Part shown: positions 12,000-25,265 of the stretch, piece by piece | Numbering within the stretch: position 1 is the stretch's first letter | Layout: each line of letters starts with the position of its first letter | NCBI GenBank assembly: GCA_035582835.1 | Contig: JAYKAV010002774.1 | Coordinates: 788,418 to 852,417, forward strand | Direction of reading: 5' to 3' | DNA length: 64,000 nt | DNA from: Phoebastria nigripes | Taxonomy: Eukaryota > Chordata > Aves > Procellariiformes > Diomedeidae | Notes under the pieces: generated by a model | Told to the model about the DNA's origin: nothing | Seen by the model: only the letters and a program-made list of their open reading frames with translations | Databases searched by the model: none | Translations under genes and position numbers: made by a program

Positions 12000-13621
12000 G
12001 CTGTATTAGGGTGTGTGCAGATTAAAAGGAGACTGAAACTGCAGTTTGTTCAAGGAATTGAGAGCATATAAGAGCCCAGAACATCAGCATGCAATGGCAC
12101 AAATAACAGCACAGGGCTCTTATGAAGGCCAAAAATGGTATTAGCATGTCAGCCTTACTAGGCTTTTCAAAGGACCATGTCGGCAGCAACAATAATTCAG
12201 CCCAAAAAACCAAGAGTTTATTCAGATGGAGAATGGATACTACAATTTGATACAGCCACAAATGAGCCCTAAATAAGAACCTTCTGAAGCACTTCCTCTG
12301 CAAATGGTTTGTTCTAAAACATTATCCAAGTTCTACAGTCTGCATACACATAGCCAATACTCTGTCGATAAATCAAAATGAATTAGGAAACTCTCATATG
12401 AGAAAAAGTTATTCTTTAAAGCTACTTACAAGTGCAAAAGAACAGGAAATATCTTTCTGTTATGTATGTTTGGTTTCGTATCTGTTGAAGATGACTGGTG
12501 TATGTCAGTCTTGCTGCAGTCTATAAAACCAGAGTGAGATATAGAAACTGTTGGAGTTGTTAAGAAAGAATGATCTACCATACTCACAGGTACCTTTGAG
12601 AAGAAATGGAAGGAAAATGTGGCATGACAACTCAGGAGCTGGTCTGAGGATTTGTTTGGCTTCTTTCATGTAATAACAGCAGCAGATTGCAGAGCAGATG
12701 GAAAAGAACTAGACTTCAAGCAATGTACAAATCAACAAATCAAGGAGATTGCTTCTTTACTATATTNCTTGAAAACGGTATATACAGAACAACTGGGTCT
12801 AGGGCCAGTCATCTGACAAGAGCTGGCATATAATCATGGCAAAGAATTTCACAGGGAAAACACAGGGAAGAAGACAGCCTGTTCTTCCACTCCTTGACTG
12901 ACAAAGCAAACACCTTTATCATGACTACTTGACCATCCAATGGCTGGTATCATCTGAAAGAGTCCAACACTGGATCTGCTATAAATTTGCTCTGTATTAT
13001 ACGACTGCTATATTTTCTGGTCCTTACACTACTCAGTACTACACTACTTATTTTNAAAAAAAAATTATCATTGAAATAAAAGGGGAAAATTGTCAGAAGC
13101 TGTTTGAGGATTTTAGCCTCAAATCAACATAACTCTATTGCAGACTGCCCATTTTACAATACAGTCTTCTTTTAATGACTTGAAAATGAGTTATCAGAAG
13201 ACAGACACGTCAGAACCACACACTGCAAGTGTTTGCTCAGGCAAACTACATCACTTGTAGTAAAACTTTACGACACACAAATGGAGAAAAGACACAAATT
13301 GTGATGTGAACTTCATCCTCAAAAAGAATATTCTCCTAATTTTTCCCAAGTAAAGGACTAGCACATCGTCAAACAATGGAGAGAAAGATGTATGCACATG
13401 CATTTTTGATACCCAGACACTAAACTTTGATGGTTTTGGCTGTTTTTAAGGTCAGTTAGTTATAAATACTGGGTTTCATCTCAACTACAGACTTAAAAAA
13501 AAAAAGTCTCAATTTCAGCTAGTAATTCTAGGATCCCCTAGAAGAGTCCATTTCTCTCCACAGTCAAAGGAGAAAAATAAGCACTTTATAGATGTAATTA
13601 ATCTGACTTATCTTAGACATC
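12000..13621. other. Unannotated stretch
   Basis: Begins with the right target-duplication copy GCTGT of the preceding LTR. No gene supported. Confidence 0.5.
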
Positions 13622-13723
13622 TGCACTGGGTCTGGCTGGGATGGAGTTAATTTTCTTTATAGCAGCTCGTATGGCGCTGTGTTTTAGATTTGTGACCAAA
13701 ATAGTGTTGATAACACACTAATG
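13622..13723 (+). mobile_element. Truncated LTR, 5' piece (family B)
   Basis: About 100 bp beginning TGCACTGGGTCTGGCTGGGA and running through GTTGATAACACACTAATG match the first part of the LTR at 15115-15700. The match stops abruptly near 13723 and the rest of the LTR is absent. No target-site duplication can be assigned. This is an old deleted copy, in the same orientation as its full relative 1.4 kb to the right. Confidence 0.75.
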
Positions 13724-15114
13724 CTGCCTTCCGAGGTTAACCTGCAAGAACATCTCCGAATCAGATGAATCATCTTCTGGAGATTTCAGTTCAGTTAAAT
13801 GTAAAAGCAGTTGGTTAACTTTAAATTCATCTTTATTGGATTCTTAAACTATGAGATATGACAAAATATGGATTTTTATGTTTTAAGACTGGCACAGTTT
13901 AGATTGTTAGACTGAAGGTCTAATGTCCATAAAATGTCCTTGCAAGTCCACACACATCCCAAACTGCAACTAAAACCAGCGTGATACTAAAGCTAAAATG
14001 CTCAGTTTGGGAAAACACCATTCTAACTGAAAAAGGCTTACCTTTTATTTAGACATAAGGTTAAAAAAGACATTTCCAAACAGTGTAAAAGATTACATGA
14101 TAAAACATTGTCAGTAAGAAACCTTTACAAAAATGAGTAAACTGCAATTAAGATTTTATTAAAATAGTAAGTTAAATCTGAAGTTGAACAGATGGTTAGC
14201 AGGACAGATATAACCAGGATTAAATAAACTATGGAGTAAATATTCTATCTTTGCCCGATGCTCATTGTGGAAAACATTTCAAAGCGCTACTGTTCAATGA
14301 TAATCTCATCCAGAAATAGTTTTATACCGTCTGAAAGTTATCATCCACATGTTACTAGCTGAAGCAAATAGTGTCATTAATAAGAATACCTTGAGATCTT
14401 TACATTGGATGCACACAAAGCTTCAGGAACAANGCCAATGTATTTTACGCTGAGTATTTCCTTAGTTTACTTATTGATTATGTGGGAGATTTTGTAACTA
14501 AACTGATATTCTACATTGACGAATGGAAGAAATAGAAGGTTGCTGGCTCTGCAGAGCAATTATAAACCCTTCTCTCTGCTCAGGAACAACCACTGCAAAA
14601 ATTCTCCCTGCATTCTGAAACCAACTGAGGACATGGGAATGGTTAGAAGTGCCTGCTCTGAAGCAGACAATACAGAATGTAGTTCTTCAGTTAAAAACAT
14701 ATCTTTTAAGCCTTGTACAACATTTTTTTTTTTTTAAAGAAGAAGATAAAGATAATAAATAAACAGCTCACTTTCAAGCAGTAATGGACACACTGCTATG
14801 AAGGTAGAAGGCAGTAAAACACTGAGAGACCTAATCAATAGAAACTACTGGCTAGAGGTAGAGTATGATTAAATTATCATATTTCAGGACTTTTAAATCC
14901 CATTTGTAATTAAAATTTAAATACATCTTTCTTTAAACTTTTATTATTTTTCAAAATAAATATTTCACTAGCTATATGTCAGATATAATGCCCACTTTGT
15001 GTTTTTTCAAATGTCTTTTTCAAATGCTCACACGTGAACAAAAAAGATATTCATATCTAAAGACAGGTCACAGCACTAAATCAGACGTAATACTGCACAT
15101 CTCCTTTCNATATC
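13724..15114. other. Unannotated stretch between two family B LTR pieces
   Basis: No retroviral internal sequence was recognised here, so the two LTR pieces are not the ends of one provirus. No gene seen. Confidence 0.5.
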
Positions 15115-15700
15115 TGTATTGGGTCTGGCTGGGATGGACTTAACTTTCTTTATAGCAGCCCATATAGTGCTGGGCTTTGCATTTGTAGCTACAATGGTGT
15201 TGATAACACACCAATGTTTTGGCTATTGCTGAGCAGTGCTCGCACAGCATCAGGGCTGTCTCTCCAACCCACCACTCAAAAGGCCTGTAGGCTGGAAATG
15301 GGCAAGAGGTTGGGAGGGGACACAGCCGGGACACCGGATCTGAACTGACCCAAGGCATAGTCCATACTACATGGCGTCATAGTCAGCAATGAAAGTCAGG
15401 GGGAAAGGAGGAGGGAGGGACATTCATGGATATGGCGTTTGTCTTCTGAAGCAACTGCTATGCGTACTGAGGCCCTGCTTCCCAGGAAGTCGCTGGACAT
15501 CTGCCTGCTGGTGGGAAGTAGTGAATAAATTTCCTCTTTTTTGCTTCCCTTCCGTGCGTGGCCTTTGATTTTCTTATTAAACTGCTTTTACCTCAACCCA
15601 CGAGCTTGTTCATCTTATTTTCTTCCCTGTCCTGCTGAGGAGGGGGAGTGAGAGAGTGACTGGGTGGGGGTCTGGCAGCCAGCCAAGGTCAACCTCCACA
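15115..15700 (+). mobile_element. Solo LTR, full length (family B)
   Basis: This 586-bp element starts TGTATTGGGTCTGGCTGGGA and ends about AACCTCCACA. It shares with family A the block around TTAATTTTCTT, the GTTGATAACACACCAATG block, the ATTAAACTG poly(A) region and the GGGGGAGTGAG block near the end, so it is a related but separate LTR family. No clear target-site duplication is visible (flanks ATATC and ATGTA), which suggests age or slightly mis-set ends. There are no retroviral genes beside it. An N sits just outside at 15109. Confidence 0.8.
15576..15581 (+). terminator. LTR poly(A) signal ATTAAA (family B)
   Basis: ATTAAA followed by CTGCTTTTACCTCAACCCACGA aligns with the poly(A) region of the family A LTRs. 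Confidence 0.5.
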
Positions 15701-16763
15701 ATGTATTATGTTCATGCTGACTTTCTAGTAGCAAAAAGGGTTCACAACCGATAAAGTAGTACTCTGATTTCATTTTAATATTACTTTAAATATTACTAAA
15801 GCAACATTTCAAATATGAATCATAAGGCAAAACTTCTGGTAGGATTTTCAGAGATGCCCAGCACCTACCTTTGTAATATTTAGCTCTCAATAACATACTG
15901 TTAAAATAAATACGATTGGAGATTTCAAAAAAATAAGTGATCTTCATTTGCTAACATCACTTATTTACAAAACCAATACCAACAGCTCCCTAAAATTCCA
16001 TTTTCACATTTTGTTCAACTCACCTTAATCTAGACAGAAGTACTGCATACCTATTTATAGATCAAACTTATATCATCCACTTTCGGCCACTGTCTGGGAC
16101 ATTTACAAGCTTTAGGTCTTCAGTTCAAAATTTATGAAGCTGAAACCTTCACAATATCATATATTTATGATAAATGTATCAACTTAATGAGAAATCTCAA
16201 CATTAACAGGACAATGCAGACGATCTATGAAAAACCTAGAAAAGAAGAATCCCTATGTTTGTGAGTTTATCTCCTGTAATGTTTAAAGAACCTTTTCTTG
16301 TCTTCGTTTGTAGGCTGTTCAGTCAGTAGTCTTTCACATTTGTGAACTGAAATTCCATTTCTTGTTCTGTACTGCAAATGAAAACAAAATCCTCTGCTAG
16401 ATAAGAGAAAAAAGAATGGACTGTGACCCTGTCCCTTTTGATTTACAGGTTGTACAGGCACACTGTGCATTACACTGAGTCATCTCTTTAATTTCCCCAA
16501 AGGTTGTATCTCAGAGCCAGCAGGAGATCTGCCCCTTGCAGGAATCCAGGTCCACTCTTTCACATCCAGTTTTCACCTTTCCCATTATACTAGAGGGTGG
16601 TCATTTGCCAGCACTTAAAGCTGATGGCTTTTTACTCTTTCCTGTACTGACCAGAATTCGACTGTTCTATGGGCGATTCTTTATTCCAAATAAAAAACAG
16701 GCAAGTAACAGTGCAAAAGAATGACTTTTACATATTTTCGTATTTTTATACTTCTCAGGAAAA
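15701..16763. other. Unannotated stretch
   Basis: No gene seen. A minus-strand donor-like site (AAG then GTGAGT) near 16018-16026 has only a short frame before it. Confidence 0.5.
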
Positions 16764-16852
16764 CATAGAATAATTTAGGTTGGAAGGAACCTCTGGAGAT
16801 CACCTAATCCAAACTCCTGCTCAAGGCAGGGCTGATTTCAACCTGATCAGGC
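16764..16852 (-). mobile_element. CR1 LINE 3' fragment
   Basis: ACATAGAATAATTTAGGTTG, GAAGGAACCTCTGGAGATCA and CTGCTCAAGGCAGGGCTGAT are the antisense of a CR1 3' tail, with the ATTCTATG octamer visible on the minus strand at the left edge. The right limit is unclear. Confidence 0.85.
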
Positions 16853-17389
16853 TGAGGGAAGTCGAGATCTTCCCTCAAAAGTAGAGCACAGCCCAGAGTG
16901 TTGCTGAAGTTTCAGACCTCCACAACTGCTGCCGAGTCAGAGGCGAGGAGCAGCACAAAGGATAGCTACCGCTACGCTGAAGATGCCACTTGGGAAACTG
17001 CTTAGGGTTTTATTAAGATAACAGTACAAGTATCCCTGCCCTCTTTTGCAGATTGCATGACCCATTTCAGGAAGACTGACAGCAGCAAGCACTCCAAAAG
17101 GAAAGTTTACTCTGTGCTCTGCTGATTTAATTACTTTAAATACATTTCAACTGATCAGATTTGGAAAGATGAAGACAAACACCCTGCTCATCTAAATTTG
17201 AAGTGAAAGTTATCTCATTTTTTGCCAGAAATGTACCATTTTTCTTAGTTTTAAGGTTTTTTTCTGATAAGCCTTCTGAACTGATGAAAAAGTGCATTCA
17301 ATTTTTGAAAATTTCAGATGAACTACATTCATCTTGGCAGTAATCATATTGTGACATAAAGAAAAACACAGTGCAAAGTAAAAACAAAT

Positions 17390-17830
17390 GTGTTAACTAG
17401 CTTTGGACTGAAAAGCCTACAAAGATTTCTTGTTAAGCAAGGATTTACTAATAGAATGATAAAGAAATGTCTATACACGTGGATAGTTAAGAAGGCATCT
17501 TCACTGGGCTGGCTTTGGTCTTTAACTGGACTGCTGAAACAGAGAGTAATTAGCAATTTTTTAAATATTTCTTTTTCCTATTTCCTTAAAGGAAAACAAG
17601 ACTTAGGCATTAATTCATCACATTGTCGGGAAGCACTTCGAAGGGTAATAGAACTCTTTCTTACAAGCAGACCACCCAGGAGTGAAAGAAACCACGCCAC
17701 AGATGAGGAACATACGGGTGTCCTCCACAGGACAGTTGGGCTCTTAATGTGCTGTGGTTATGACACATTTCCATTACTTTTCCAACATACTGTTTCACCC
17801 CATGTTCTCTCTAATCTGTTGCAGGCTTGA
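17390..17830 (+). other. Open frame of 146 codons with an internal strong acceptor
   Basis: A strong acceptor (TTCTTTTTCCTATTTCCTTAAAG) ends at 17591. Downstream in the same frame the translation is charged and protein-like (CREALRRVIELFLTSRPPRS, then ERNHATDEEH). No matching consensus donor was found and no family is recognised. Confidence 0.2.
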
Positions 17831-20800
17831 CAATGTCTGGCACAGTCCCATATCCATACTGTAACTAGTATGGCTGGCTATAACAAGTACAGTGCTGCCT
17901 TGTTACGCAAAAGTACCTGTGGGAAGACAGCACCAGCCATATGGCTTTTTCCAGACAGAGGAATAAGTTAGGGTTTGGAAAATAAGTACATGAACTCTGC
18001 TGCTATCAGGCCTTCAGTCTGGAAGAGGAACAGCCTCACCAACAGAAGTTTTCTGAGGGTTTTATATCCCTTTTCTTATTGCCCTTTGTTTATCGCAGTC
18101 CTAACAGTCGGCTTATCGTTACATGCATCTCTCTGTATGTCTTTCAGGCAAGATTTAGTTATCAGCATTTCCATTTCTCACAAAATGTTATATGACTACC
18201 ATGAGACAAAACTGAAACCTCAAATGAAAATCTGTTTATAGAAAATATAGAAGTNAGCCTTTTTGCCTGCAAAATAGATGTTCACTGAACTTAAGCTATG
18301 TAGCAGTGTACTGCTTTATTTTTCTCTATTACCTTTTAATTGCTGACACTTTTAGGTATATAGAATCTAGTTTTAAAGCCTTTTCATCTGCTTAACACGA
18401 GGAGCAAATCTTATTCCATTGAAATCAGTGATTCAGTAATTACTATTTACAGGGTTGACATTAAACTAGGTAAACGAGTAGCAAGATTTTATCTAGTCAC
18501 AACATAGATGGTTGTTCTTTGAGTCAATGTGGAAGTAAAGAAACCCCAAATGATTTGGCCAGACAGGCAAGATACAAAACAGCTATGCTTTGGATGCACT
18601 CCCTTATCAGGGATTTGTTTTCATTAAAAAAGGTCATGTTTCCCTTACGAAAATTTTGTAGAAGTGTCTCCTCATTATACAAAAGCAAACAGTTTACTTC
18701 AAAACAATGAAGACAGAAAAGAAAAGATTGCTTTTGGAACGGGACTAAGAAGCTGATCCTATTTCTCTAAAAGCTGAATGGACTGTAGAGACACTCAGTG
18801 TTTTAACTCCTTCAAGAGAAAAAGTAACCAAGAGAATACCATTTTCTTGATGCCAACAGCAGTGCCAATTTGGAACAAATATTAGCTTTCAATATTCTCA
18901 CATGACCTCCAGGGCAGTGAGAGACTAGAAAGTGGAATGGCTTTTATGTTACTGGGAACATTTGTTCCCACAGATAGTCTGGGGATAAATTCCCCAAAAG
19001 ATGAGAAAAGGAAGTAATGTAAGATGACANGTGTTTGACAGGACCATTTTGGAATGCTGACACTTTGCATTCTTANTGTTGTAAGATAAAAACTCATTCA
19101 TTTGTTAAGAATTCTTGAATACTTTTTCTGAGACATTTTCAAATAATTATAAGCACTGTGGTCAGCTTGAATAAAATATATATGAAGTATAAGGTAAAAG
19201 TAGGGTCCATATTCAACATACTTCATCCTGAAGTTCTTCTGGCCAGGACTGCAATAAAGCAAAAGAATCTGACCTGATACAGAGGACATCAGCAATAAGA
19301 AAAAATGGTAATGAAAAAGTCCGTCATCAATCTCTCTTCTCTTGGGCAATGGAAGCACTACAGTGAGCTTTCTCACTGGAAAGAGGTTTTTGCCACAACA
19401 GAGCGGCCTTCATTATTAATAGGTAGTTCTTTCAAGAGCTGATGCCCATGGCTGCAGGAAGAAATTTATGTTTAAGGCAGACTGAGTGAGTAAGTGACTA
19501 TTGTTTACTGGAATGAGAGCCATGAAACACTAGCGTGGCAAGTGCCAAAAAGAGAAGTGATATTGAAAGAGAGGAATTCTTGTATATTTGTAATTTCAGA
19601 CTTTGTGTGGCCTCTAGTCTCACTCATCAGTCTTTTCTTAATGGAGTGAAACTACTCATAGCTGATAAGTTTATAACTGGAGAAAAAGGAATGGTCATTC
19701 ACCTTGAGTTTTGCAGTATGATTTTCTGGGCTCTGACTACTACTTCCTTGCAGATGCTGCTTACATAGTTTTGCCCTTACCTGCATGCTGTCCATTTGAG
19801 GTGAATTTCTTTCATATTTCAACTTTTCAATTACTTTTTTACAATGTTTTGACTAGAATATTTGATTTTCAATTAAAAAATAAGGCACGTGATGGTTAAC
19901 AGAGTAATTACTTGTGAATTCACAGATTTAAAGGCTGTAAAGTGTAAAACACAATAATCCACTCCGATCTGCATAATCCAGGTCATAAAATTCTATATAG
20001 TAATTCTTAGCAGAAATGGACTCTTTCTAGATGAGGTTAAGTCCATCAGAAAGTCTCGATTTCAGTACTCTAAGCATACATACAGAGAATGTACACATCA
20101 CCACATTTTTTCCAATAGTTACTTCATCTCACTATGAAATATCTGCACTTTATTCCCACTCTGAATTTGTCCAGACTCTGCTTTCAGCTACTGCATCTTT
20201 TACACCTCTGCTAAACTAAACATTCTATTACCAGAAATCTCATCTTCCATCTCAGTAATTAAAGGCTTCATTCAAGTTCCTCATGACCTACTCTTGTATA
20301 AACCAAATAGTCTCAAACGACAAAGCATGCTTTTTNTGCATCGAATTATTCTTAAGGTTTTGTGGTTTGTTTTTTTTTTTTAATTCTCATGAATTTTCAT
20401 ATGGAATCTGTATGATGTTGTATTTGTATCTCCTTATTTCAGGGAAGAAATTCCTTTTTCTATATCCAAGTTCCAACACTAACTCATCTGGACAAGGTTT
20501 TAAAAAAATCATGTGAAATTCATTGTAGTGAATATCATAACATTACACTTGCCATGCACAAAATAAAAGCTAGCATTGCTCTATTGGGAGTAGTGCAGTA
20601 GCAGAAGAGTGTTTTGCTGGTACAAGTACTCATTTATGAATGTGCTGATTCTGTTGAAACCATCTACAGTGTTATTCAGGTACTGTGCACATACCTGCGC
20701 AAGCACTTGCACGTCTATAACACAGATAAGAGCTGAACATAAATAGAGGTCTGTGTGTGTGATCTCTGAGATATAAGGATTCATTATTCTTCTTAATGAG

Positions 20801-23800
20801 CAAAATTAAACTTTTCCTCCTTAAATTTTTGCTTTTGGATAATTCTTTTGATTAATTAATTTGTTTCATCAGAGATAGGCGGAAGGGGAGTTTATGTGGG
20901 TTTTGTTATTAAAACTGGCTGCTCCTTTCTTATAGGATGAAGCAAAAAGCTGTTACCTATCCCTTTTATAAAACTGTGAAGAAAGTGAAGCACTTCCCTC
21001 TTTCCAGTTCGTCTACTTTCCCCCTTCTTCAAAGTCAACAAAGAAAAACAGCTTACTATAGCTGACCTCAATCCCACCAAAATTGTTTCTGAGGTGTGAA
21101 AAGCTTTATGGTAATTGCTGCAATTTGGTTGAAAACATTAAGAAGCCACCTGACTTCCCTGAAACAATTATTTCTACAGTCCTTGCAAACTTAGTCCCTG
21201 AACAAAATCAAAACTTACAAAGGAAACTAGTAGCAAGGACAGATCAAAGTTGCAGAATGATCTGGGATGCAACTCTCTTCCTAACCCATTTACAAGTTCA
21301 CATACACACACNTGCCTAACAAATGTTACCAAAGAATTTTTCCCCTTTTTGCATTGGTTTTTAGAGGCATTTTGAAGAGAGACATAATGTGGATGTTTCT
21401 CTCCTTTCTGCAACCAGAAACCTCAAATATCCTCACTCAGGCCAATTCTGATTTATGGTTAAAGAAAATCTCCCAATTACAGTCATGAACCCATTAAACA
21501 GGAAGCTGAGAACTTGAAAAATGGATGTTTAGGGGAACAAGGTGAAAGAATTTCTTAAAGGTCAGTGGTGGGATAACAGATCAAAACTAAAAAAGGTTAG
21601 CAGAATGGATGGCTAATTTCCCAGATCAAACTGCCATTTCAGTCAATAAGAGGAATATGGGCTCTGCAGGTGGGGGGCAACAGTTTCACCACAGTGGGAC
21701 ACCAATCTGCTACACTTCTAGCCCCCATCTCAGAATTTTTGAAGAACTAAGATCCTGAAGGTAAAAGTGTGAAGTAGCAAAGTGAAGCTGCCTCTAAGAA
21801 TGTAGGTGGTGTAAGCCAACTTGCTTTGGTTTAAAACAGCTGCTTCTTACTAAAGCAGATGAGGATTCAACTTTTGATTGGAGAAAGGCTTCCTAGAACC
21901 AAGTTCTTCTGACTGGAGGAGAAACTCACAGTGGTAACAAAAAAAATAATGGAAAAGAATATTTAAAGCAGCATAAAATAGATTCACCAGAGTCCAAACA
22001 GCAAATGCAAATACTAGTAGCAGATATCATTATCACTGGTTTTCAGAGCCTTGACTATTTGCCTCATTTGTTTACAGGTTCTAGAAACAAACGTGCTTAA
22101 GATCTGCTTTTCATCATCTCCACTCCTGAGGTCCAACTCTTTCTGTTCAGTTAACATTCTCAGAGTCTTGAGCAATATAAAGAAGACGACTCCCATGCTA
22201 ATCTAAAGAGACTCCATGCTAAGGATGGATTTGTAAAGTTAAACCAAAAATGGGGCAAGCACACATGTAAATATGTGAATAATGTTCACATTTAAGTTCA
22301 AACACCAGTGTGTGTGAGATGTTCTGAGCCTGATTTTATTTCAGTTCTTTCTGGAAACAAGACCAAGTCACTCATGTTCAATAGCATTGGTCCCTCCCCT
22401 CTTCCTGATGTATGATGTTGTATGATGTTCTTTAATGATGTTGACTACAGTGCATTTTCATCCCTTTTACAATTCTAAATATTAAATTGTATTAATAAAT
22501 GAAAGTTAATATAGGTAGATACAGAAATGATGCACTTCTGCATGGAGGCATTTAAGTTCATTCCTGGCTGATATAACCCAAATAGGCTTTTGTTATGACA
22601 TCCTTGGACAGAAAGGCTATTATGAATCAAAATTAATGTTTCTTAAAACCTCAAATCAAAACACAAGTTCTTTAAGCCAATCTTGTACAGAACTCACACT
22701 GTTCATGTGCTAGTAGGACTGCAACCTTAGTCATATACAGCCAAGTTTATCGGAAAAGAGTTTTGTAAATTCTGCTTTTCACCAAATCAATGCTACTGTT
22801 AAAATGAAAGATCAAGTAACGTAGTAACTTCATGGGTTACTATTTCACATCAACACCACTTAAAATGGTTTGCGCAATGAGTTCTTAAACAACTGCATTA
22901 CACTGCCATAAAATAAGCCTAAAATATCAGTATGTTATTCATTAATTTATTGTGACAGGATTTCATTAATGGAATTGCAAGGCATCATGTTACTAATCTG
23001 CTAGGCTTCCCTAAAATAACCTGCTCAATGAGATTAGGGATTTATGTGTATATTCAGTCAGAGGGCTTGTATCTTGGATCCATTCCAGCCTTGAAATAAG
23101 TCCCATTGGGAATCATTCACTTTCAAACTGGTAATAGTCAATAACTCTAGAAGCTCANTATAACAGCTTCAAATCAATGTAATCAAACAAATAACTTCAA
23201 AGTTTAAGATGCTTTTTTAGAACTATCAGGTTACAGGATTCAATAATATTTAAGATCCAATTCCCTCCACAACAAAATATAAGTTTAATAATTAAGTATT
23301 ACTGTCTCCTACAATCACAAATTGCTTAGAAGAATATGTAAAGTTTGCAGACAGAGAGTTCAAAATCTCAGCTATGTTTTATAATATTTTGAAATTCTCA
23401 ACTAACCGTCTTTTTAACTGTGTTCTAACAAAAAGGGCTAAGGCTGAACACAGGCTTCTAAATTCACACGTGCAATTCTAAAAGCTTTTGCCTAGTCAAT
23501 CAGATACTAAATAACCTATTTCTGAACCTCCACAAAGAGTAAAATTAAAAATTGCAAAATCCAGAATACCAGTGCAAGTTTATTACAAGTTTTCAGTAAT
23601 TACTTTTAAAATTAATTCATAAAGTAGACCAGTAGGTAAATGCAAGAGATCAGTGCGAAACAGCATCTGTTTCTGGTTGATTCACTACTAAAAGTAGATG
23701 TCAAATACATTATTCAATAGCTAGGTATAGCTGTAGTTCTATTTGGAATTGCCAGTTTCAAAATAAAACTTCACTTTATTCATTGATATACAAATGTATT

Positions 23801-24956
23801 TTGCAGTTATTAATTGAACTACAGTTACATGTTAGCTTTATGAGTCAAACTTAAAAGCAAAAAGAACATCAAGCATTTAACTGTAATTCTGAAACTCTGC
23901 ACAAGGTTATGGAAAGCTGTAAATAGGTGTGAGCTCACAGGTATCAATTGGACGGCACTGATTTACATCCACTGATGAGCTGACCCTGCCTTTCACATTT
24001 ATCTCATTTCATTAAAATACATTAATGATAGTGATTATCCAGAAAGGAAATAAAATAAGAATCTCAAGATGAGGCAGATGACGGTCATTAACAGTGCAGA
24101 TTACCCTGTTGTTAAATTGTGTAGAGATTGATTTCACCAAATACTAGCATTAACATATAACAGAAGGCTCAAATAATAATACTTAAGAAAACTGCTGTAA
24201 AATGAAGAATGAAATATCTACAAATTTGTGCCTATCACGTGTTTGAATTTTCTCCACTGAAACATCATCATCAGCAAAGTACTTAAGGGCACATTTAATT
24301 TATGGTAATTCCTCACAGTTCAGAATTAAACACATACTTCTGAGCTTTTCTGACTCAGACCTAAAAACAGCAGACACNTTACTGCATTTTTATTTCCCCT
24401 GTTTCATAGCATTTTACAGTAATTGGCAGTGTGTACAAATTTCTGTCTGGTATTAATACATAAGCGTGGGGGAAATTATCTGATTCCCTTACTCACATTC
24501 CCATTCCTGAATCTTTATCTACACCTTTTATTTACTTGCTTAGTTCTGTCAACTCAGTCTTTTGGTTTTCTATTATTTCTCCTTATGCCAACATTCATCT
24601 TGTCTGCTTAGATTGTGGATTACAGTACTAGGAGTGAACCAGGAGATGCTGACACTGCAAGTCTGCCTGGCTGAGGAGGAAATAATTCTGTTAAGAATTA
24701 ATATCCCAGACACAGACCAAGGAAACCACCTGGAGCTGACAAGAGATAAATAAGATTATGCTGCTAGAATCACTTGCCTTACTCGAGAGAATGCCAAAAT
24801 CAGAAGGGTTGACATTCTCACTTACATTTCAAGGTTACAAACATAAATAGAAATAATTTACTTTAACTCCTAGTAGACAGACATTCGCTCTCACAAAGCA
24901 CCGAACATAGTTTTGCAATTTAACAGATGGCATTTCAAATGAATCCTAAGGCTACA
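17831..24956. other. Long unannotated stretch
   Basis: About 7 kb of A+T-rich unique sequence with only short open frames lacking splice or family support. No CR1 or LTR piece was recognised in it. Confidence 0.5.
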
Positions 24957-25087
24957 TGTTGTGGTTTAACCCTAGCCAGCAACTAAACACCACACAGCTG
25001 CTCAGTCACTCCCCCCGCCTCCGGTGGGATGGGGGAGAGAATCGGGAGAGTAGAAGTAAGAAAAATCGTGGGCTGAGATAAGAACAG

Positions 25088-25093
25088 TTTAAT
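25088..25093 (-). terminator. LTR poly(A) signal ATTAAA (minus strand)
   Basis: TTTAAT on the plus strand is ATTAAA on the element strand, followed by CTGTTCTTATCTC, equivalent to the signal in the other family A copies. Confidence 0.5.
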
Positions 25094-25110
25094 AATTGAA
25101 ATAAAGTAAA

Positions 25111-25150
25111 ATAGTAGTAGTAATAATAATAATGATAATAATAATAATAT
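25111..25150. repeat. Trinucleotide repeat (TAG/TAA type) inside the LTR
   Basis: A run of TAG then TAA units with one interruption (ATGATAAT) lies inside the minus-strand LTR, just after the ATTAAA signal on the plus-strand reading. It occupies the same LTR position as the larger repeat in the 38084 copy. Confidence 0.85.
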
Positions 25151-25242
25151 ACAAAGCAATACGATGCAATTGCTCACCACCTGCCGACCGATGCCCAGCC
25201 AGTCCCTGAGCAGCGATCACTCCCCCCAACCCACTCCCCCAT

Positions 25243-25250
25243 TTTATATA
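25243..25250 (-). promoter_or_regulatory. LTR TATA box
   Basis: On the minus strand this reads TATATAAA, just after the CRE, as expected of an LTR core promoter in U3. Activity is inferred from the motif only. Confidence 0.55.
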
Positions 25251-25257
25251 CTGAGCA

Positions 25258-25265
25258 TGACGTCA
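25258..25265 (-). promoter_or_regulatory. CRE palindrome TGACGTCA in LTR U3
   Basis: A perfect CREB/ATF-type palindrome sits a few bases upstream (minus strand) of the LTR TATA box. The same site is intact in the 38084 copy and mutated at its CpG in the 11484 copy. Confidence 0.6.

Noticed and set aside
11484..15700. Two same-orientation LTRs considered as the ends of one provirus
   Set aside because: The LTRs belong to different families, the left one has its own perfect 5-bp duplication, and no gag, pol, env, primer-binding site or polypurine tract was recognised between them.
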